DNA of 64,000 bases, from the NCBI GenBank assembly GCA_009827225.1, contig WUAI01000005.1, forward strand, positions 62,001 through 126,000, written 5' to 3'. Of this stretch, positions 1 to 10,697 are shown piece after piece. The position numbers were made by a program, and so were the translations under genes. The DNA comes from Flavobacteriaceae bacterium (GTDB lineage Bacteria; Bacteroidota; Bacteroidia; Flavobacteriales; Flavobacteriaceae). The number at the start of each line of letters is the position of its first letter. Within the stretch, counting starts at the first letter, position 1. The notes beneath the pieces were generated by a model that was not told the DNA's origin, searched no databases, and worked only from the letters and a program-made list of their open reading frames with translations.

Positions 1-1
1 C

Positions 2-325
2 CCCGAGCTTATTGAAATTCCGGGTACCGAGAAACTATGGGAATGCGAAAGGGTATTTCTGGCTTTAGGATTTACCGGTGCGGAGAAAACATTGCCGGAG
101 CAGTTTGGAGTAGAGATGGATTATCGTTCCAATGTGAAAGCGGGAGTTAGTGACTATAAAACAAATGTGCCCGGAGTATTTGCAGCTGGAGATATTCGAA
201 GAGGGCAATCCTTAATCGTTTGGGCTATTTCCGAAGGCCGACAGGCGGCGCATCATGTGGATATATTTTTATCCGGTTCTTCCGAATTACCCGTAAAAGG
301 ACCTAATGATCTTCCTCGAATTTAA
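2..325 (+). CDS. gltD: Glutamate synthase small subunit, C-terminal end (partial)
   Basis: The window opens inside this gene; the readable 107 codons end at TAA 323-325. The small (beta) subunit of NADPH-dependent glutamate synthase passes electrons from NADPH through FAD and Fe-S centres to the large subunit, which makes glutamate from glutamine and 2-oxoglutarate. The visible part is the end of the pyridine-nucleotide disulfide oxidoreductase fold: the segment VPGVFAAGDIRRGQSLIVWA is the FAD-binding GD motif, and the following EGRQAAHHVD is the usual GltD end. The family assignment is good. Whether the large subunit lies upstream cannot be seen. No strong terminator follows, only an 8-bp hairpin at 331-359 without a T run. 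Confidence 0.85.
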   Translation, partial: PELIEIPGTEKLWECERVFLALGFTGAEKTLPEQFGVEMDYRSNVKAGVSDYKTNVPGVFAAGDIRRGQSLIVWAISEGRQAAHHVDIFLSGSSELPVKGPNDLPRI

Positions 326-570
326 TTTTCTTCGGAATTTACCTCCTTTTTATTCCGAACAGGCCGTCTTTAGTACACTTCCGAAATTTTTTTAACCAAA
401 AATTGATCCTATGGGCATCGTAGAAATTATTAGTATAAAACACTGTTAATGAGAATTTTATATGATTTTCAAGCGCATTGGCCCTATTTCGTTTGAAAAA
501 TTGAGAAAAGACAGGCGATATACATAGCATAATTTCGAATCAGACTAGAATTTCAGCGGCTTTATTCAGG
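326..570. other. Intergenic region gltD-ilvD
   Basis: This 245-bp AT-rich gap must hold the promoter of the ilv-thr gene run. I see no perfect TAnnTTTG box. An inverted repeat TTCGGAAT (331-338) / ATTCCGAA (352-359) may end gltD transcription, but no T run follows. Short ORFs at 411-449 (MGIVEIISIKHC) and 462-527 could be translated, but no terminator/antiterminator pair accompanies them, so I do not call an attenuator here. The minus strand carries AAGGAGGT in the hairpin loop. Confidence 0.4.
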
Positions 571-2250
571 ATGAAAGAATTAAACAAATATAGCAAAACA
601 GTTACTCAGGATCCCACTCAACCGGCGGCGCAGGCAATGCTTCATGCTATTGGTCTCACCACCGAGGATTTTTTTAAACCCATTGTGGGAATTGCGAGTA
701 CCGGTTACGAAGGGAACCCTTGTAATATGCATCTGAACGATCTGGCCAAGTTAGCCAAAGAAGGAACCTCGAATGAAGATGTGGTTGGGCTGATTTTTAA
801 TACTATAGGAGTTAGTGACGGGATTTCCATGGGGACTCCAGGGATGCGCTATTCATTACCTTCGAGAGATATAATTGCCGATTCCATGGAAACCGTGGTT
901 CAGGCAATGAGTTATGATGGTTTGATCACCGTTGTTGGCTGTGATAAAAACATGCCCGGTGCGTTGATGGCGATGATCCGTCTCAATAGGCCATCCATAC
1001 TAATCTACGGTGGAACGATCGATTCCGGTTGTCACAATGGAAAGAAGCTGGATGTTGTATCCGCCTTCGAAGCATGGGGAAGCAAGGTAGCCGGAACCAT
1101 GAGTCAGTCTGAATACGAACAAGTGGTTCAAAAAGCATGTCCGGGAGCCGGGGCTTGCGGTGGAATGTACACCGCCAATACGATGGCATCAGCTATCGAA
1201 GCTCTTGGAATGTCATTGCCTTTTAATTCTTCCAACCCGGCATTGAGCGATGAAAAAAAGAAGGAATCAGTTGCTGCGGGAGAAGCCATTCGGATCTTGT
1301 TGGAAAAGGATATTAAACCCAGTGATATTATAACTCGGAAGTCATTAGAGAACGCTGTCCGACTGGTAACCATATTAGGAGGATCTACCAATGCTGTGTT
1401 GCATTTTCTTGCCATTGCGAGAGCGGCAGATATCTCGTTTACGCTTGAGGATTTCCAGAAGATAAGTGATGAGACTCCTTTCCTGGCCGACTTAAAACCC
1501 AGTGGAAAATACCTGATGGAAGATGTTCATGCGGTAGGTGGTATCCCGGCCGTTTTGAAATATCTGCTAAAGAAAGGACTTCTGCATGGCGATTGTCTTA
1601 CGGTAACTGGAAAGACATTGGCTGAGAATTTATTGGACGTAAATGATCTGGATGAAGGGCAGGATGTGATAAAACCTGTTGAACAACCGATTAAGAATTC
1701 TGGACATCTTCAGATGCTGTATGGCAACCTGGCCGAAGGAGGCAGTGTTGCAAAAATTACCGGAAAAGAAGGACTGCGGTTTAGTGGTCCTGCTAAAGTG
1801 TTTGACAGTGAGTATGACGCCAATGATGGAATCCGAGACGGAAAAGTGGATAAGGGAGATGTGGTTGTAATTCGTTATGAAGGACCCAAAGGTGGGCCCG
1901 GAATGCCGGAAATGTTGAAACCTACCGCTGCGATTATTGGTGCCGGTCTTGGAAAAGACGTGGCCTTGATCACCGATGGTCGTTTTTCAGGTGGAACTCA
2001 TGGATTTGTGGTGGGACATATTACACCCGAAGCCCAGGAAGGTGGAACCATCGCCCTGGTAGAAAACGGAGATATCATCACTATTGATGCAGAAAGCAAT
2101 TCCATAGAGGTAGAAATTTCAGCTGAAGAATTACAAAAAAGAAAAGATAATTGGTCACCGCCCGAACTCAAGTTCGATAAGGGGGTGCTGTACAAATATG
2201 CGAAAACAGTAGCACCTGCCTCCAGGGGATGTGTTACCGACGAATTTTAA
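571..2250 (+). CDS. ilvD: Dihydroxy-acid dehydratase
   Basis: IlvD removes water from 2,3-dihydroxy-isovalerate and 2,3-dihydroxy-3-methylvalerate to give the 2-keto acids for valine/leucine and isoleucine. At 559 aa it has the usual length of the IlvD/Edd family. Visible family signatures are the Fe-S cluster cysteines in [12 protein letters not shown] (about residue 124) and [16 protein letters not shown] (about residue 190), and the C-terminal [19 protein letters not shown] block. The ATG at 571 gives the expected N-terminus ([13 protein letters not shown]). It is the first gene of a tightly packed ilv cluster; ilvB begins nine bases after its stop. The call is firm. Confidence 0.96.
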   Translation: MKELNKYSKTVTQDPTQPAAQAMLHAIGLTTEDFFKPIVGIASTGYEGNPCNMHLNDLAKLAKEGTSNEDVVGLIFNTIGVSDGISMGTPGMRYSLPSRDIIADSMETVVQAMSYDGLITVVGCDKNMPGALMAMIRLNRPSILIYGGTIDSGCHNGKKLDVVSAFEAWGSKVAGTMSQSEYEQVVQKACPGAGACGGMYTANTMASAIEALGMSLPFNSSNPALSDEKKKESVAAGEAIRILLEKDIKPSDIITRKSLENAVRLVTILGGSTNAVLHFLAIARAADISFTLEDFQKISDETPFLADLKPSGKYLMEDVHAVGGIPAVLKYLLKKGLLHGDCLTVTGKTLAENLLDVNDLDEGQDVIKPVEQPIKNSGHLQMLYGNLAEGGSVAKITGKEGLRFSGPAKVFDSEYDANDGIRDGKVDKGDVVVIRYEGPKGGPGMPEMLKPTAAIIGAGLGKDVALITDGRFSGGTHGFVVGHITPEAQEGGTIALVENGDIITIDAESNSIEVEISAEELQKRKDNWSPPELKFDKGVLYKYAKTVAPASRGCVTDEF

Positions 2251-2259
2251 TTGTATCCT

Positions 2260-3996
2260 ATGAACAATACTCAAACACTCGAAGCATCCAAAAAAACTCA
2301 GGGCTCTACGCAGCGACTTAGCGGAAGCGAAGCCGTTGTAAAATGTCTGCTGGCCGAAGGAGTCGATGTAATTTACGGTTATCCCGGAGGAGCTATTATG
2401 CCCGTGTATGATGAATTATTCAAATATCAGAAAGAGATTCATCACGTCCTGACACGGCACGAGCAAGGTGCAACACACGCTGCACAAGGATATGCACGAA
2501 TTTCAGGTAAAGTGGGAGTCGCTATAGCGACTTCAGGTCCCGGAGCCACCAATTTGATTACCGGGATCGCTGATGCTCAAATTGATTCTACTCCCATGGT
2601 TTGCATTACCGGTCAGGTAGGAGCACACCTTCTGGGAAGTGATGCATTTCAGGAAACGGATATCGTGGGTATCTCCACACCTGTCACCAAATGGAACCAC
2701 CAGATCACCAAGGCTTCGGAAATTCCCGAAGTATTGGCTAAGGCATTTTATATTGCACGAAGCGGGCGTCCGGGTCCCGTACTTATCGATATTACGAAGA
2801 ATGCACAGTTCGAGGAACTGGATTTTGAATATACACCCTGTACTGGAATACGAAGTTATACCCCGGTTCCCAAGTTGGAAGTTACTGCCGTGGAACAGGC
2901 TGCTGCGATGATCAATGAAGCTAAGAAACCTTTGATCGTTTGGGGGCAGGGAGTTATTCTTGGAAAGGCCGAAAAAGAATTAAAAGAGGTGATCGAAAGG
3001 GCAGGAATTCCGTCGGCGTGGACGATTTTAGGAGCTTCTGCGATTCCCACCTCTCATCCATTGAATGTAGGTATGGTTGGGATGCACGGGAATTATGCAC
3101 CCAATATTCTCACCAATGAATGTGACTTACTGATTGCTATTGGGATGCGTTTTGATGATCGTGTTACGGGTAACCTGGAGACCTATGCGAAACAGGCAGC
3201 AGTCATTCATTTTGAAATCGATCCGGCGGAAGTGGATAAGAATGTAAAAACGGACCTGGCGGTTATTGGTGATGCGAAGGAAAGTTTGAGCAAGTTACTG
3301 CCGCTTCTTGCGAAAAAGACCTATCCTAAATGGTTGAACCGATTTAAAGAACTATACCAGATTGAGTTCGAAAAGGTAATTGATAAGGACCTGAATCCAA
3401 CCAAGGAAGGGCTTACCATGGGTGAGGTAATGAAAGAACTCAACAAGGTGACCAAGGGGAATGCCGCGATCGTTTCAGATGTTGGACAACATCAGATGAT
3501 CGCTTGCCGGTATGCGGAGTTCAATCAGTCCAAGAGCAACATTACCTCTGGCGGATTAGGAACCATGGGATTCGCCTTACCTGCTGCGATTGGTGCTAAA
3601 ATGGCCACCCCCGAAAGAGAAGTAGTAGCAGTGATTGGAGATGGGGGTTATCAAATGACCATCCAGGAACTGGGAACAATCTTTCAAACTAAAGTTCCGG
3701 TAAAGATTATTGTTCTGAATAATGATTTCCTCGGAATGGTACGGCAGTGGCAACAGTTATTCTTTGACAAAAGATATGCGTCCACCGAGTTGGTAAATCC
3801 AGATTTCGTGAATATCGCCAAAGGGTATTATATAGAAGCCAACCGGGTGTCGGAACGTAAGGATCTCTCCGAGGCTGTAAAAACCATGCTGGATCATGAT
3901 GGGCCTTATTTCCTGGAGGTTTGTGTAGAAAAAGAAGACAACGTATTTCCGATGATTCCTTCCGGAGCTTCGGTATCAGATATAAGACTGAGTTAA
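2260..3996 (+). CDS. ilvB: Acetolactate synthase, large (catalytic) subunit
   Basis: This ThDP enzyme condenses two pyruvates, or pyruvate plus 2-ketobutyrate, in the first common step of branched-chain synthesis. The 578-aa protein shows the N-terminal ThDP domain with YGYPGGAIMPVYDEL and the catalytic glutamate in TRHEQGATHAAQGYAR, a central FAD-contacting domain, and the C-terminal ThDP/Mg motif GDGGYQMTIQELGT followed by NNDFLGMVRQWQ. I start it at ATG 2260 rather than the in-frame TTG at 2251, which abuts the ilvD stop. Two bases separate its stop from the ATG of ilvN, the regulatory subunit, so the pair is surely co-transcribed and probably translationally coupled. Confidence 0.95.
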   Translation: MNNTQTLEASKKTQGSTQRLSGSEAVVKCLLAEGVDVIYGYPGGAIMPVYDELFKYQKEIHHVLTRHEQGATHAAQGYARISGKVGVAIATSGPGATNLITGIADAQIDSTPMVCITGQVGAHLLGSDAFQETDIVGISTPVTKWNHQITKASEIPEVLAKAFYIARSGRPGPVLIDITKNAQFEELDFEYTPCTGIRSYTPVPKLEVTAVEQAAAMINEAKKPLIVWGQGVILGKAEKELKEVIERAGIPSAWTILGASAIPTSHPLNVGMVGMHGNYAPNILTNECDLLIAIGMRFDDRVTGNLETYAKQAAVIHFEIDPAEVDKNVKTDLAVIGDAKESLSKLLPLLAKKTYPKWLNRFKELYQIEFEKVIDKDLNPTKEGLTMGEVMKELNKVTKGNAAIVSDVGQHQMIACRYAEFNQSKSNITSGGLGTMGFALPAAIGAKMATPEREVVAVIGDGGYQMTIQELGTIFQTKVPVKIIVLNNDFLGMVRQWQQLFFDKRYASTELVNPDFVNIAKGYYIEANRVSERKDLSEAVKTMLDHDGPYFLEVCVEKEDNVFPMIPSGASVSDIRLS

Positions 3997-3998
3997 TT

Positions 3999-4529
3999 AT
4001 GGAAACAAACAAACAGTTATTTACGGTTTCTATCTATACTGAAAACAGTGTTGGGTTACTGAACCGTATTTCGGCAATTTTTCAGAAACGACATATCAAT
4101 ATAGAATGTATAAGTACTTCGGTTTCGGAAATAGATGGCGTGTCCCGATGGACCATTGTTGTTTTCGTTTCCGAAGAACAAATAAGAAAGATCATTGGGC
4201 AGATCGAAAAGCAGGTAGAGGTGATCAAAGCCTATTATCATACCGATGAAGAGACCATTTACCAGGAGTCTTGCATGTTCAAAATAAAAAGTGACCTGCT
4301 TTTTGAAGACAGACAGATTCAGAATATCATCAAAGAAAGCAATGCCCGGATCGTTACCGTGAATCGGGAGTTCTTCGTGTTGGAAAAGTCGGGAAGACGC
4401 AGCGAAGTGGACTTGCTTTATCGGGAACTGAAACCTTTCGGAATTATGCAATTTGTGCGCTCCGGACGAATTTCAGTCACAAAACAAGAAATGAAAATTA
4501 CAGAATTACTAGAAGCCTTTCAAGCTTAA
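3999..4529 (+). CDS. ilvN: Acetolactate synthase, small (regulatory) subunit
   Basis: The 176-aa protein carries an N-terminal ACT domain (residues about 5-80: [22 protein letters not shown]) and the ALS small-subunit C-terminal domain. In this family the ACT domain binds valine or another branched-chain end product and gives feedback control of IlvB. The start at ATG 3999 is chosen because it lies two bases after the ilvB stop and gives [12 protein letters not shown], the normal N-terminus; an open frame extends upstream inside ilvB but has no family support. The gene sits between ilvB and ilvC. Confidence 0.94.
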   Translation: METNKQLFTVSIYTENSVGLLNRISAIFQKRHINIECISTSVSEIDGVSRWTIVVFVSEEQIRKIIGQIEKQVEVIKAYYHTDEETIYQESCMFKIKSDLLFEDRQIQNIIKESNARIVTVNREFFVLEKSGRRSEVDLLYRELKPFGIMQFVRSGRISVTKQEMKITELLEAFQA

Positions 4530-4540
4530 AATTTGAAACT

Positions 4541-6037
4541 ATGGAAAATTATTTCAATACATTATCATTAAGAGAAAAACTGGAGCAACTTGGAAAATGT
4601 CGGTTTATGGATGCCTCCGAGTTTGAAGACGGAATTAAAGCACTCGAAAATAAAAAAGTAGTTATCGTAGGATGTGGTGCGCAAGGATTGAATCAGGGAC
4701 TGAATATGCGTGATTCGGGACTTGATGTTTCTTATGCATTACGTGAAGAGTCGATACTTCAACAAAGAGCGTCCTACCATAATGCGGTAGACAACGGGTT
4801 TGTCGTGGGAACTTACAACGAACTCATTCCTTCGGCCGATCTGGTATGTAATCTTACTCCAGACAAACAACACTCTCATGTGGTTCAAGAAGTGATGCCC
4901 TTTATGAAGAAAGGAGCAACACTATCCTATTCTCATGGTTTCAACATCGTGGAGGAGGGAATGGAAATAAGAAAAGATATTACGGTGATCATGGTGGCGC
5001 CAAAGTGCCCAGGTACGGAGGTTAGGGAAGAATACAAAAGAGGATTTGGTGTGCCTACATTGATAGCCGTTCATCCTCAAAATGATCCCGAAAACAAAGG
5101 CTGGGATCAGGCTAAAGCGTATGCTTATGCCACAGGAGGACACCGAGCCGGTGTATTGGCTTCTTCCTTTGTTGCTGAAGTAAAAAGTGACTTGATGGGA
5201 GAGCAAACCATCCTTTGTGGTGTACTGCAAACAGGATCTATTTTATGTTTCGACAAGATGGTGGAACAGGGTACTGCTCCCGAGTATGCGGCAAAGCTTA
5301 TTCAGTATGGATGGGAAACTATCACTGAAGCTTTGAAGCATGGTGGAATCACGAATATGATGGATCGACTGTCGAATTCGGCCAAGTTGAGAGCTTATGA
5401 GCTTTCCGAAGAACTAAAGCAAATTCTGTCGCCATTGTTTGAAAAGCATATGGACGATATCATGGACGGGACGTTCTCTACCGGTATGATGAAGGACTGG
5501 GATAACAATGATGAGAAATTACTTTCCTGGAGGGCTGCGACCGGGGAAACCCAATTTGAAAAAGCCACCCTTACTCCGGAGCATATTTCGGAACAAACCT
5601 ATTTTGATAAGGGAACCCTGATGGTCGCATTTGTGAAAGCGGGGGTTGAATTGGCCTATGATACCATGGTTGCCTCGGGAATTATTGAAGAGTCCGCGTA
5701 TTATGAATCACTGCACGAATTACCGTTGATCGCCAATACGATTGCCCGGAAGAAATTATATGAAATGAACCGAATCATTTCGGACACTGCGGAATATGGG
5801 TGTTACCTGTTCGATCATGCTGCAAAGCCTCTATTGACAGACTTTATGGAAAACGTTCAGCCGGAGGATATAGGAAACAGTTATCCCGAATCCTCGGTGG
5901 ACAATTTAGAATTGATACAAGTGAACGCCGCCATTCGATCGCATCAAATTGAGGATGTGGGAGCTGTGCTTCGTGGAGCAATGACAGCCATGAAGGCGAT
6001 CAATGTTCACAGTTCAGAAGAGTTAGCAATGTCTTAA
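4541..6037 (+). CDS. ilvC: Ketol-acid reductoisomerase, class II (long form)
   Basis: IlvC converts acetolactate or acetohydroxybutyrate to the dihydroxy acid with NADPH and Mg. At 498 aa it matches the long class II form (as in E. coli) rather than the roughly 330-aa class I form. The Rossmann motif [21 protein letters not shown] lies near residue 40, followed by the substrate- and metal-binding helical domain, which is duplicated in class II enzymes (e.g. [20 protein letters not shown]). The start ATG 4541 lies 11 bases after ilvN. Together with ilvD, ilvB and ilvN it completes the common branched-chain pathway apart from the aminotransferase. Confidence 0.95.
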   Translation: MENYFNTLSLREKLEQLGKCRFMDASEFEDGIKALENKKVVIVGCGAQGLNQGLNMRDSGLDVSYALREESILQQRASYHNAVDNGFVVGTYNELIPSADLVCNLTPDKQHSHVVQEVMPFMKKGATLSYSHGFNIVEEGMEIRKDITVIMVAPKCPGTEVREEYKRGFGVPTLIAVHPQNDPENKGWDQAKAYAYATGGHRAGVLASSFVAEVKSDLMGEQTILCGVLQTGSILCFDKMVEQGTAPEYAAKLIQYGWETITEALKHGGITNMMDRLSNSAKLRAYELSEELKQILSPLFEKHMDDIMDGTFSTGMMKDWDNNDEKLLSWRAATGETQFEKATLTPEHISEQTYFDKGTLMVAFVKAGVELAYDTMVASGIIEESAYYESLHELPLIANTIARKKLYEMNRIISDTAEYGCYLFDHAAKPLLTDFMENVQPEDIGNSYPESSVDNLELIQVNAAIRSHQIEDVGAVLRGAMTAMKAINVHSSEELAMS

Positions 6038-6038
6038 T

Positions 6039-7301
6039 ATGGAAACAACCACCTTGTATTATCCGGAAGTGAGGGATATTTACAGTGCCGCCAAGATATT
6101 ACAGGGTGTTGCGCTGAAAACCCCTTTGCAATCCAATCAAAGGCTTTCGCGAAAATTTGGTGCCAACATTCAGTTAAAGCGCGAAGATCTTCAGCAGGTA
6201 CGCTCTTATAAAATCAGGGGAGCTTACCACAAAATTTCGACCATTTCCGAAGTAAACAAATCGAAAGGAATTGTATGCGCCAGTGCTGGAAATCATGCCC
6301 AGGGAGTCGCTTTGTCCTGCAAACTGCTTCAAATCCATGGTACTATCTACATGCCGGTAACCACTCCGGCGCAGAAGATAGAACAGGTGAAAATGTTTGG
6401 AGAAGATTATGTAGAAATTACCCTGGCTGGTGATACTTTTGACGATTCCCAGCAATTGGCCATTGAAGATTGTAAAGTGTCCGAAAAGACATTTGTACAT
6501 CCTTTTAATGATGAAAAGGTTATTGAAGGACAGGCAACCGTTGGTTTGGAAGTGCTGAACCAATCGGAAGTTACACCAGACTATATTATTCTGCCCATCG
6601 GTGGTGGCGGACTGGCCGCCGGTGTTTCTTCATTGATCAAAGCCTTATCACCGGAAACCAAAATCATTGGTGTGGAACCTATGGGAGCCCCTGCGATGAA
6701 AACTTCATTGGAAAAAGGAGAGAATTTTAAACTCAGTACCATAGATAAATTCGTAGATGGGGCTGCCGTAAGGCGGGTAGGAGACCTGAACTTCAAAATT
6801 TGCCAAAGATGGCTGGATGGCGTGATCGCGGTTCCTGAAGGAAAGATCTGTGAGACAATACTGGAGTTATATAATAAAGAAGCATTGGTGGTAGAACCCG
6901 CGGGGGCAATGAGCGTTGCCGCGTTGGATGAACTGAAAGAAGAAATTGCAGGAAAGAATGTGGTGTGTGTGGTAAGTGGTGGAAATAATGATATCACCCG
7001 AACTGCAGAGATTAAAGAAAGAGCTTTATTGTATACGAATCTCAAGCATTATTTCATTGTAAAATTTCCACAGAGAGCTGGTGCACTTAGGCAATTCGTG
7101 GTCGAAATTCTAGGTCCTGAAGACGACATTACTCACTTCGAATACACCAAAAAAACCAATCGAGAGAATGGAGCCGCAGTGGTGGGAATCCAATTAAAAT
7201 CTCCCGCCGATCTGAGTCCATTAATGGAAAAAATGAAGCAACATAATTTTTATGGGGATTATCTAAACGATAAACCCGAATTATTCCAGTTTTTAGTATA
7301 A
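6039..7301 (+). CDS. ilvA: Threonine dehydratase, biosynthetic (L-threonine ammonia-lyase)
   Basis: This PLP enzyme deaminates threonine to 2-ketobutyrate, the isoleucine-specific entry. The 420-aa protein has the PLP lysine region LKREDLQQVRSYKIRGAYHK (about residue 48-65), the ASAGNHAQGVALSC phosphate-contact segment, and the glycine loop PIGGGGLAAGVSSL. About 85 C-terminal residues form a single ACT-like regulatory domain, compared with two in E. coli IlvA, so isoleucine feedback is likely but may differ. The ATG lies one base after the ilvC stop. Position in the ilv cluster favours the biosynthetic over the catabolic enzyme. A second, shorter dehydratase lies at 24399-25340. Confidence 0.92.
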   Translation: METTTLYYPEVRDIYSAAKILQGVALKTPLQSNQRLSRKFGANIQLKREDLQQVRSYKIRGAYHKISTISEVNKSKGIVCASAGNHAQGVALSCKLLQIHGTIYMPVTTPAQKIEQVKMFGEDYVEITLAGDTFDDSQQLAIEDCKVSEKTFVHPFNDEKVIEGQATVGLEVLNQSEVTPDYIILPIGGGGLAAGVSSLIKALSPETKIIGVEPMGAPAMKTSLEKGENFKLSTIDKFVDGAAVRRVGDLNFKICQRWLDGVIAVPEGKICETILELYNKEALVVEPAGAMSVAALDELKEEIAGKNVVCVVSGGNNDITRTAEIKERALLYTNLKHYFIVKFPQRAGALRQFVVEILGPEDDITHFEYTKKTNRENGAAVVGIQLKSPADLSPLMEKMKQHNFYGDYLNDKPELFQFLV

Positions 7302-7330
7302 TTTTACCCTCAATTACAATCTAATCAACC

Positions 7331-9769
7331 TTGCAAGTACTTAAATTTGGCGGGACTTCGGTCGCCAATGCCGAAAATATAATGAAGGTAATCGAGATAC
7401 TCGATTCCAAATCCAAAGATGATGCTATCGTGGTGGTGGTTTCTGCCCTGGGAGGAGTTACCGACAGCCTGCATCAGGTAGGTGAACTTGCCCATACGAA
7501 GGACGATCGCTATCTCAAATTATTCAAATCGATTTCTGAAAGACATTTAGATACCGCTAAGGCACTTAAAATATCTTCTTCGGCAAGATCCAGGGTGAAG
7601 AAGTTGTTGAAGGAATTAAAAAGAATACTCCAGGGAATTTATTTGATCAATGAGTTTTCAGAAAAGACTCAGGACAAGGTATTGAGCTTCGGAGAATTGA
7701 TCTCCTCTTTTATTATTTCTGAAGCATTGAGAGATAAAAGTTCTAATGCAGGATTTAAAGATAGCAGGGAACTCATAATCACCGACGACAATTTTACCCA
7801 TGCCCAAGTGCATAAGGATATTACCTTCTCCAATATCCAAACCTATTTTTCGTCTAGCGCGGATCGAATTACAGTGATGCCTGGATTTATTTCACAAAGC
7901 GAATCCGGTGAAAGTACTACCCTGGGACGTGGTGGATCTGATTATACCGCTTCGATATTGGCGGCAGCTTTGGATGCCAATGTATTGGAGATTTGGACCG
8001 ATGTAAGCGGCATGTACACGGCAAATCCCAAATTGGTTCGACAAGCATTCCCGATCAAGGAAATTACCTATAAGGAAGCGATGGAATTATCCCATTTCGG
8101 CGCCAAGGTATTGTATCCACCCACGATTCGTCCTGTTTTAGAGAAAGGAATTCCGATTGCAGTAAAAAACACCTTTTCGCCAGAAGATGAGGGGACTTTA
8201 ATTCAATCGGAAACACCCAAAACCCCAAATCCTGTAAAGGGGATCAGTCATCTGCCAAAAATTGCACTGCTCACATTGGAAGGAACGGCTCTTATTGGTG
8301 TTCCCGGTTCTTCCAAGAGATTGTTTGAGACTTTGTCTACGGAACAGATCAGTGTCATACTTATCACTCAGGCATCATCCGAGCATTCAATTTGTATTGC
8401 CATTAAGGAAGAAGAAGCTGATTTGGCCTGTAAGGTCATTAATGAAGCCTTCGCCTATGAGATCACCCTTGGGAAGATCAACCCGGTAAATATTGAAAAT
8501 GATTTAGCGATTGTCGCCGTGATTGGCGATCAAATGAAGAGTCATCAGGGGATCAGTGGTAAAATGTTCAGTTCTTTAGGTAAGAACAATGTGAACATAC
8601 TTGCCATTGCCCAGGGAGCTTCAGAACGAAATATTTCAGCAGTAATAGCTTCCAAGGATGTGAAAAAAGCACTCAATACACTACACTATCGCTTTTTCGA
8701 GCGACAGGTGAAGGAGTTGAATATTTTTGTTGTGGGTGTCGGAAATGTGGGTCGCCGACTGCTGGATCAATTGAAACAGCAACAGGCACACCTGTACGAG
8801 AATCTCTTTCTGAATGCCAAGGTAGTAGGGCTAAGTAATTCACGTCAAATGACCTTCGACGCAGGAGGGATAGATTTGTCGGAATGGGAGGAACTACTTG
8901 AAACGGGAGAAAAACGCACCGAAGAGACCTGGTTCAATACCATCAAGGATCTCAACTTGCGGAACAGTGTATTCATAGATATTACGGCCAACGCTGATAT
9001 TGCAGCAAGCTATTCCAATTATTTGAAAGAAAGTATCGCCGTAATTGCATGTAATAAAATCGCCTGTTCTTCTGAATTTTCTTCCTATAAGGAACTCAAA
9101 AATCTGGCAAGAAAGTACAACGCTCCGTTTTTGTTTGAAACCAATGTGGGTGCCGGACTTCCGGTTATCAATACCCTGAATAATTTAATTAATTCAGGAG
9201 ATCGCATAACATCGATCAAGGCGGTACTTTCCGGAAGCCTGAATTTTATTTTCAACCATTTTAACGAAACAACTAGCTTCCATGATGTAGTGAAACAAGC
9301 CCAGGCTGAAGGGTATACAGAGCCGGATCCGCGCATTGATCTAAGCGGAGTGGACGTAGCTCGAAAGATTCTGATTCTTGCTCGTGAAAGCGGATTTGAA
9401 ATGGACATTGAGGACATCGAAAATGAAATGTTCCTTCCGGCAGCTTCTATGGAAGCCCCCGATGTGGATGCATTTTATGAGACCCTGATAGAATATGAAG
9501 ATCACTTTGCAAGTTTGTTCAAAGAAGCTTCTGATAATGACTGCAGATTAAAATACGTGGCCGAATTTAATGAGGGCAAGGCAAAAGTTGGATTACAGCA
9601 AATAGGTAAAGAAGATCCTTTCTATAATCTGGATGGTAAAGATAATATAGTATTATACTACACTTCAAGGTATGTAGACCAACCTTTGATTATCAAAGGA
9701 GCCGGTGCCGGCGCCGAAGTGACTGCATCCGGACTGTTTGGTGATATCATAAGTTTAGGAAAGAAATAA
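7331..9769 (+). CDS. thrA: Bifunctional aspartate kinase / homoserine dehydrogenase I
   Basis: The fused 812-aa enzyme phosphorylates aspartate and reduces aspartate semialdehyde to homoserine. The N-terminal kinase begins with VLKFGGTSVANAENI; a tandem ACT region spans roughly residues 310-460; the C-terminal homoserine dehydrogenase has a Rossmann motif VVGVGNVGRRLLDQL near residue 472 and the terminal GAGAGAEVTASGLFGD block. The start is TTG 7331: it gives the canonical N-terminus, and an in-frame TAA at 7322-7324 excludes an upstream start. It is followed with two-base gaps by thrB and thrC. The fused ACT domains suggest threonine feedback. A stand-alone paralog of the dehydrogenase half lies at 19466-20608. 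Confidence 0.95.
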   Translation: MQVLKFGGTSVANAENIMKVIEILDSKSKDDAIVVVVSALGGVTDSLHQVGELAHTKDDRYLKLFKSISERHLDTAKALKISSSARSRVKKLLKELKRILQGIYLINEFSEKTQDKVLSFGELISSFIISEALRDKSSNAGFKDSRELIITDDNFTHAQVHKDITFSNIQTYFSSSADRITVMPGFISQSESGESTTLGRGGSDYTASILAAALDANVLEIWTDVSGMYTANPKLVRQAFPIKEITYKEAMELSHFGAKVLYPPTIRPVLEKGIPIAVKNTFSPEDEGTLIQSETPKTPNPVKGISHLPKIALLTLEGTALIGVPGSSKRLFETLSTEQISVILITQASSEHSICIAIKEEEADLACKVINEAFAYEITLGKINPVNIENDLAIVAVIGDQMKSHQGISGKMFSSLGKNNVNILAIAQGASERNISAVIASKDVKKALNTLHYRFFERQVKELNIFVVGVGNVGRRLLDQLKQQQAHLYENLFLNAKVVGLSNSRQMTFDAGGIDLSEWEELLETGEKRTEETWFNTIKDLNLRNSVFIDITANADIAASYSNYLKESIAVIACNKIACSSEFSSYKELKNLARKYNAPFLFETNVGAGLPVINTLNNLINSGDRITSIKAVLSGSLNFIFNHFNETTSFHDVVKQAQAEGYTEPDPRIDLSGVDVARKILILARESGFEMDIEDIENEMFLPAASMEAPDVDAFYETLIEYEDHFASLFKEASDNDCRLKYVAEFNEGKAKVGLQQIGKEDPFYNLDGKDNIVLYYTSRYVDQPLIIKGAGAGAEVTASGLFGDIISLGKK

Positions 9770-9771
9770 CC

Positions 9772-10695
9772 ATGGAAGAACTCCACATTTTTTCTCCTGC
9801 AACCGTGGCCAACGTATCCTGCGGATTTGATGCCATGGCATTTGCGTTGGAAGAGCTGGGCGATGAAATGGTATTCACTAAGAACGATTCCGGTAACGTT
9901 ACCATTTCAGAAATTACAGGTGCAGATTTACCTCTTGAAGCTTCCAAAAATGCGGCGGGAGTGGTAGCATTGGCCATGTTAAAGGATGCAAACGCCGACT
10001 TTGGTGTTGATATGCGCATTCATAAAAATTACAAACCCGGAAGTGGTCTGGGAAGTAGTGCCGCTAGTAGTGCCGGTGCTGCCTTCGCTGTGAATCATTT
10101 TCTGGGGAATAAGTACTCAAAGTTGGATTTAGTAAACTTTGCCATGCTGGGTGAAGAGGCAGCTTGCGGATCTCAAATAGCCGACAATGTTGCGGCAGCG
10201 TTGTACGGCGGGTTTGTGCTTATCAGAAGTTATGAGCCCCTGGATATTGTTGCTATTTCTACTCCACAAGAGCTTTGTGTAGCCGTAATCCATCCGCAGA
10301 TAGAAGTTAAAACCGAGGAAGCACGGAACGTTTTACCTAAGAACTTAGATTTACATATTGCAATATCACAATGGGCAAATGTAGGCGGACTTATCAGTGG
10401 TTTGCATTCCGGGGATTACGATTTGATATCAAGGTCATTGATTGATCGCGTGGCCGAGCCTTATCGCAAGCAATTCATACCCGGATTTGATGAGCTTAGG
10501 AATGCCGCAATGACTGAAAACGCCCTGGGTACGGGGATTTCCGGTTCCGGGCCCTCAGTATTTGCGCTCACAAAAGGAATGGAAACAGCAAAATCTGTTG
10601 CCGGTGCCATGGAATCATTTTATTCCTCTACCGGGATAGATTTTAAAGTATATGTTTCCGGTATTGGTAAAAACGGGGTGCGGATAATCGATTAA
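9772..10695 (+). CDS. thrB: Homoserine kinase
   Basis: ThrB phosphorylates homoserine for threonine synthase. The 307-aa protein is a GHMP-family kinase: an N-terminal SPATVANVSCGFDAMAFAL segment, the ATP-binding loop PGSGLGSSAASSAGA near residue 88, and the C-terminal GTGISGSGPSVFAL motif. ATG 9772 lies two bases after the thrA stop. Being between thrA and thrC makes the specific call safe, since GHMP kinases are otherwise hard to tell apart. Confidence 0.95.
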   Translation: MEELHIFSPATVANVSCGFDAMAFALEELGDEMVFTKNDSGNVTISEITGADLPLEASKNAAGVVALAMLKDANADFGVDMRIHKNYKPGSGLGSSAASSAGAAFAVNHFLGNKYSKLDLVNFAMLGEEAACGSQIADNVAAALYGGFVLIRSYEPLDIVAISTPQELCVAVIHPQIEVKTEEARNVLPKNLDLHIAISQWANVGGLISGLHSGDYDLISRSLIDRVAEPYRKQFIPGFDELRNAAMTENALGTGISGSGPSVFALTKGMETAKSVAGAMESFYSSTGIDFKVYVSGIGKNGVRIID

Positions 10696-10697
10696 AT

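Noticed and set aside
331-359. Hairpin TTCGGAAT/ATTCCGAA after gltD as a terminator
   Set aside because: The loop is 13 nt and no T run follows, so it is not called as a terminator.
411-527. Possible branched-chain leader peptides before ilvD (MGIVEIISIKHC at 411-449; a 21-codon frame at 462-527)
   Set aside because: The first has four Ile and one Val in 12 residues, but no terminator or alternative pairing follows before ilvD, so attenuation is unsupported.
339-530. 63-aa minus-strand ORF between gltD and ilvD
   Set aside because: Low-complexity, no recognisable family and no promoter; it spans the expected ilv promoter region.
3921-3998. N-terminal extension of ilvN into ilvB
   Set aside because: The extra 26 residues are out-of-frame ilvB sequence; ATG 3999 gives the normal ACT-domain start.
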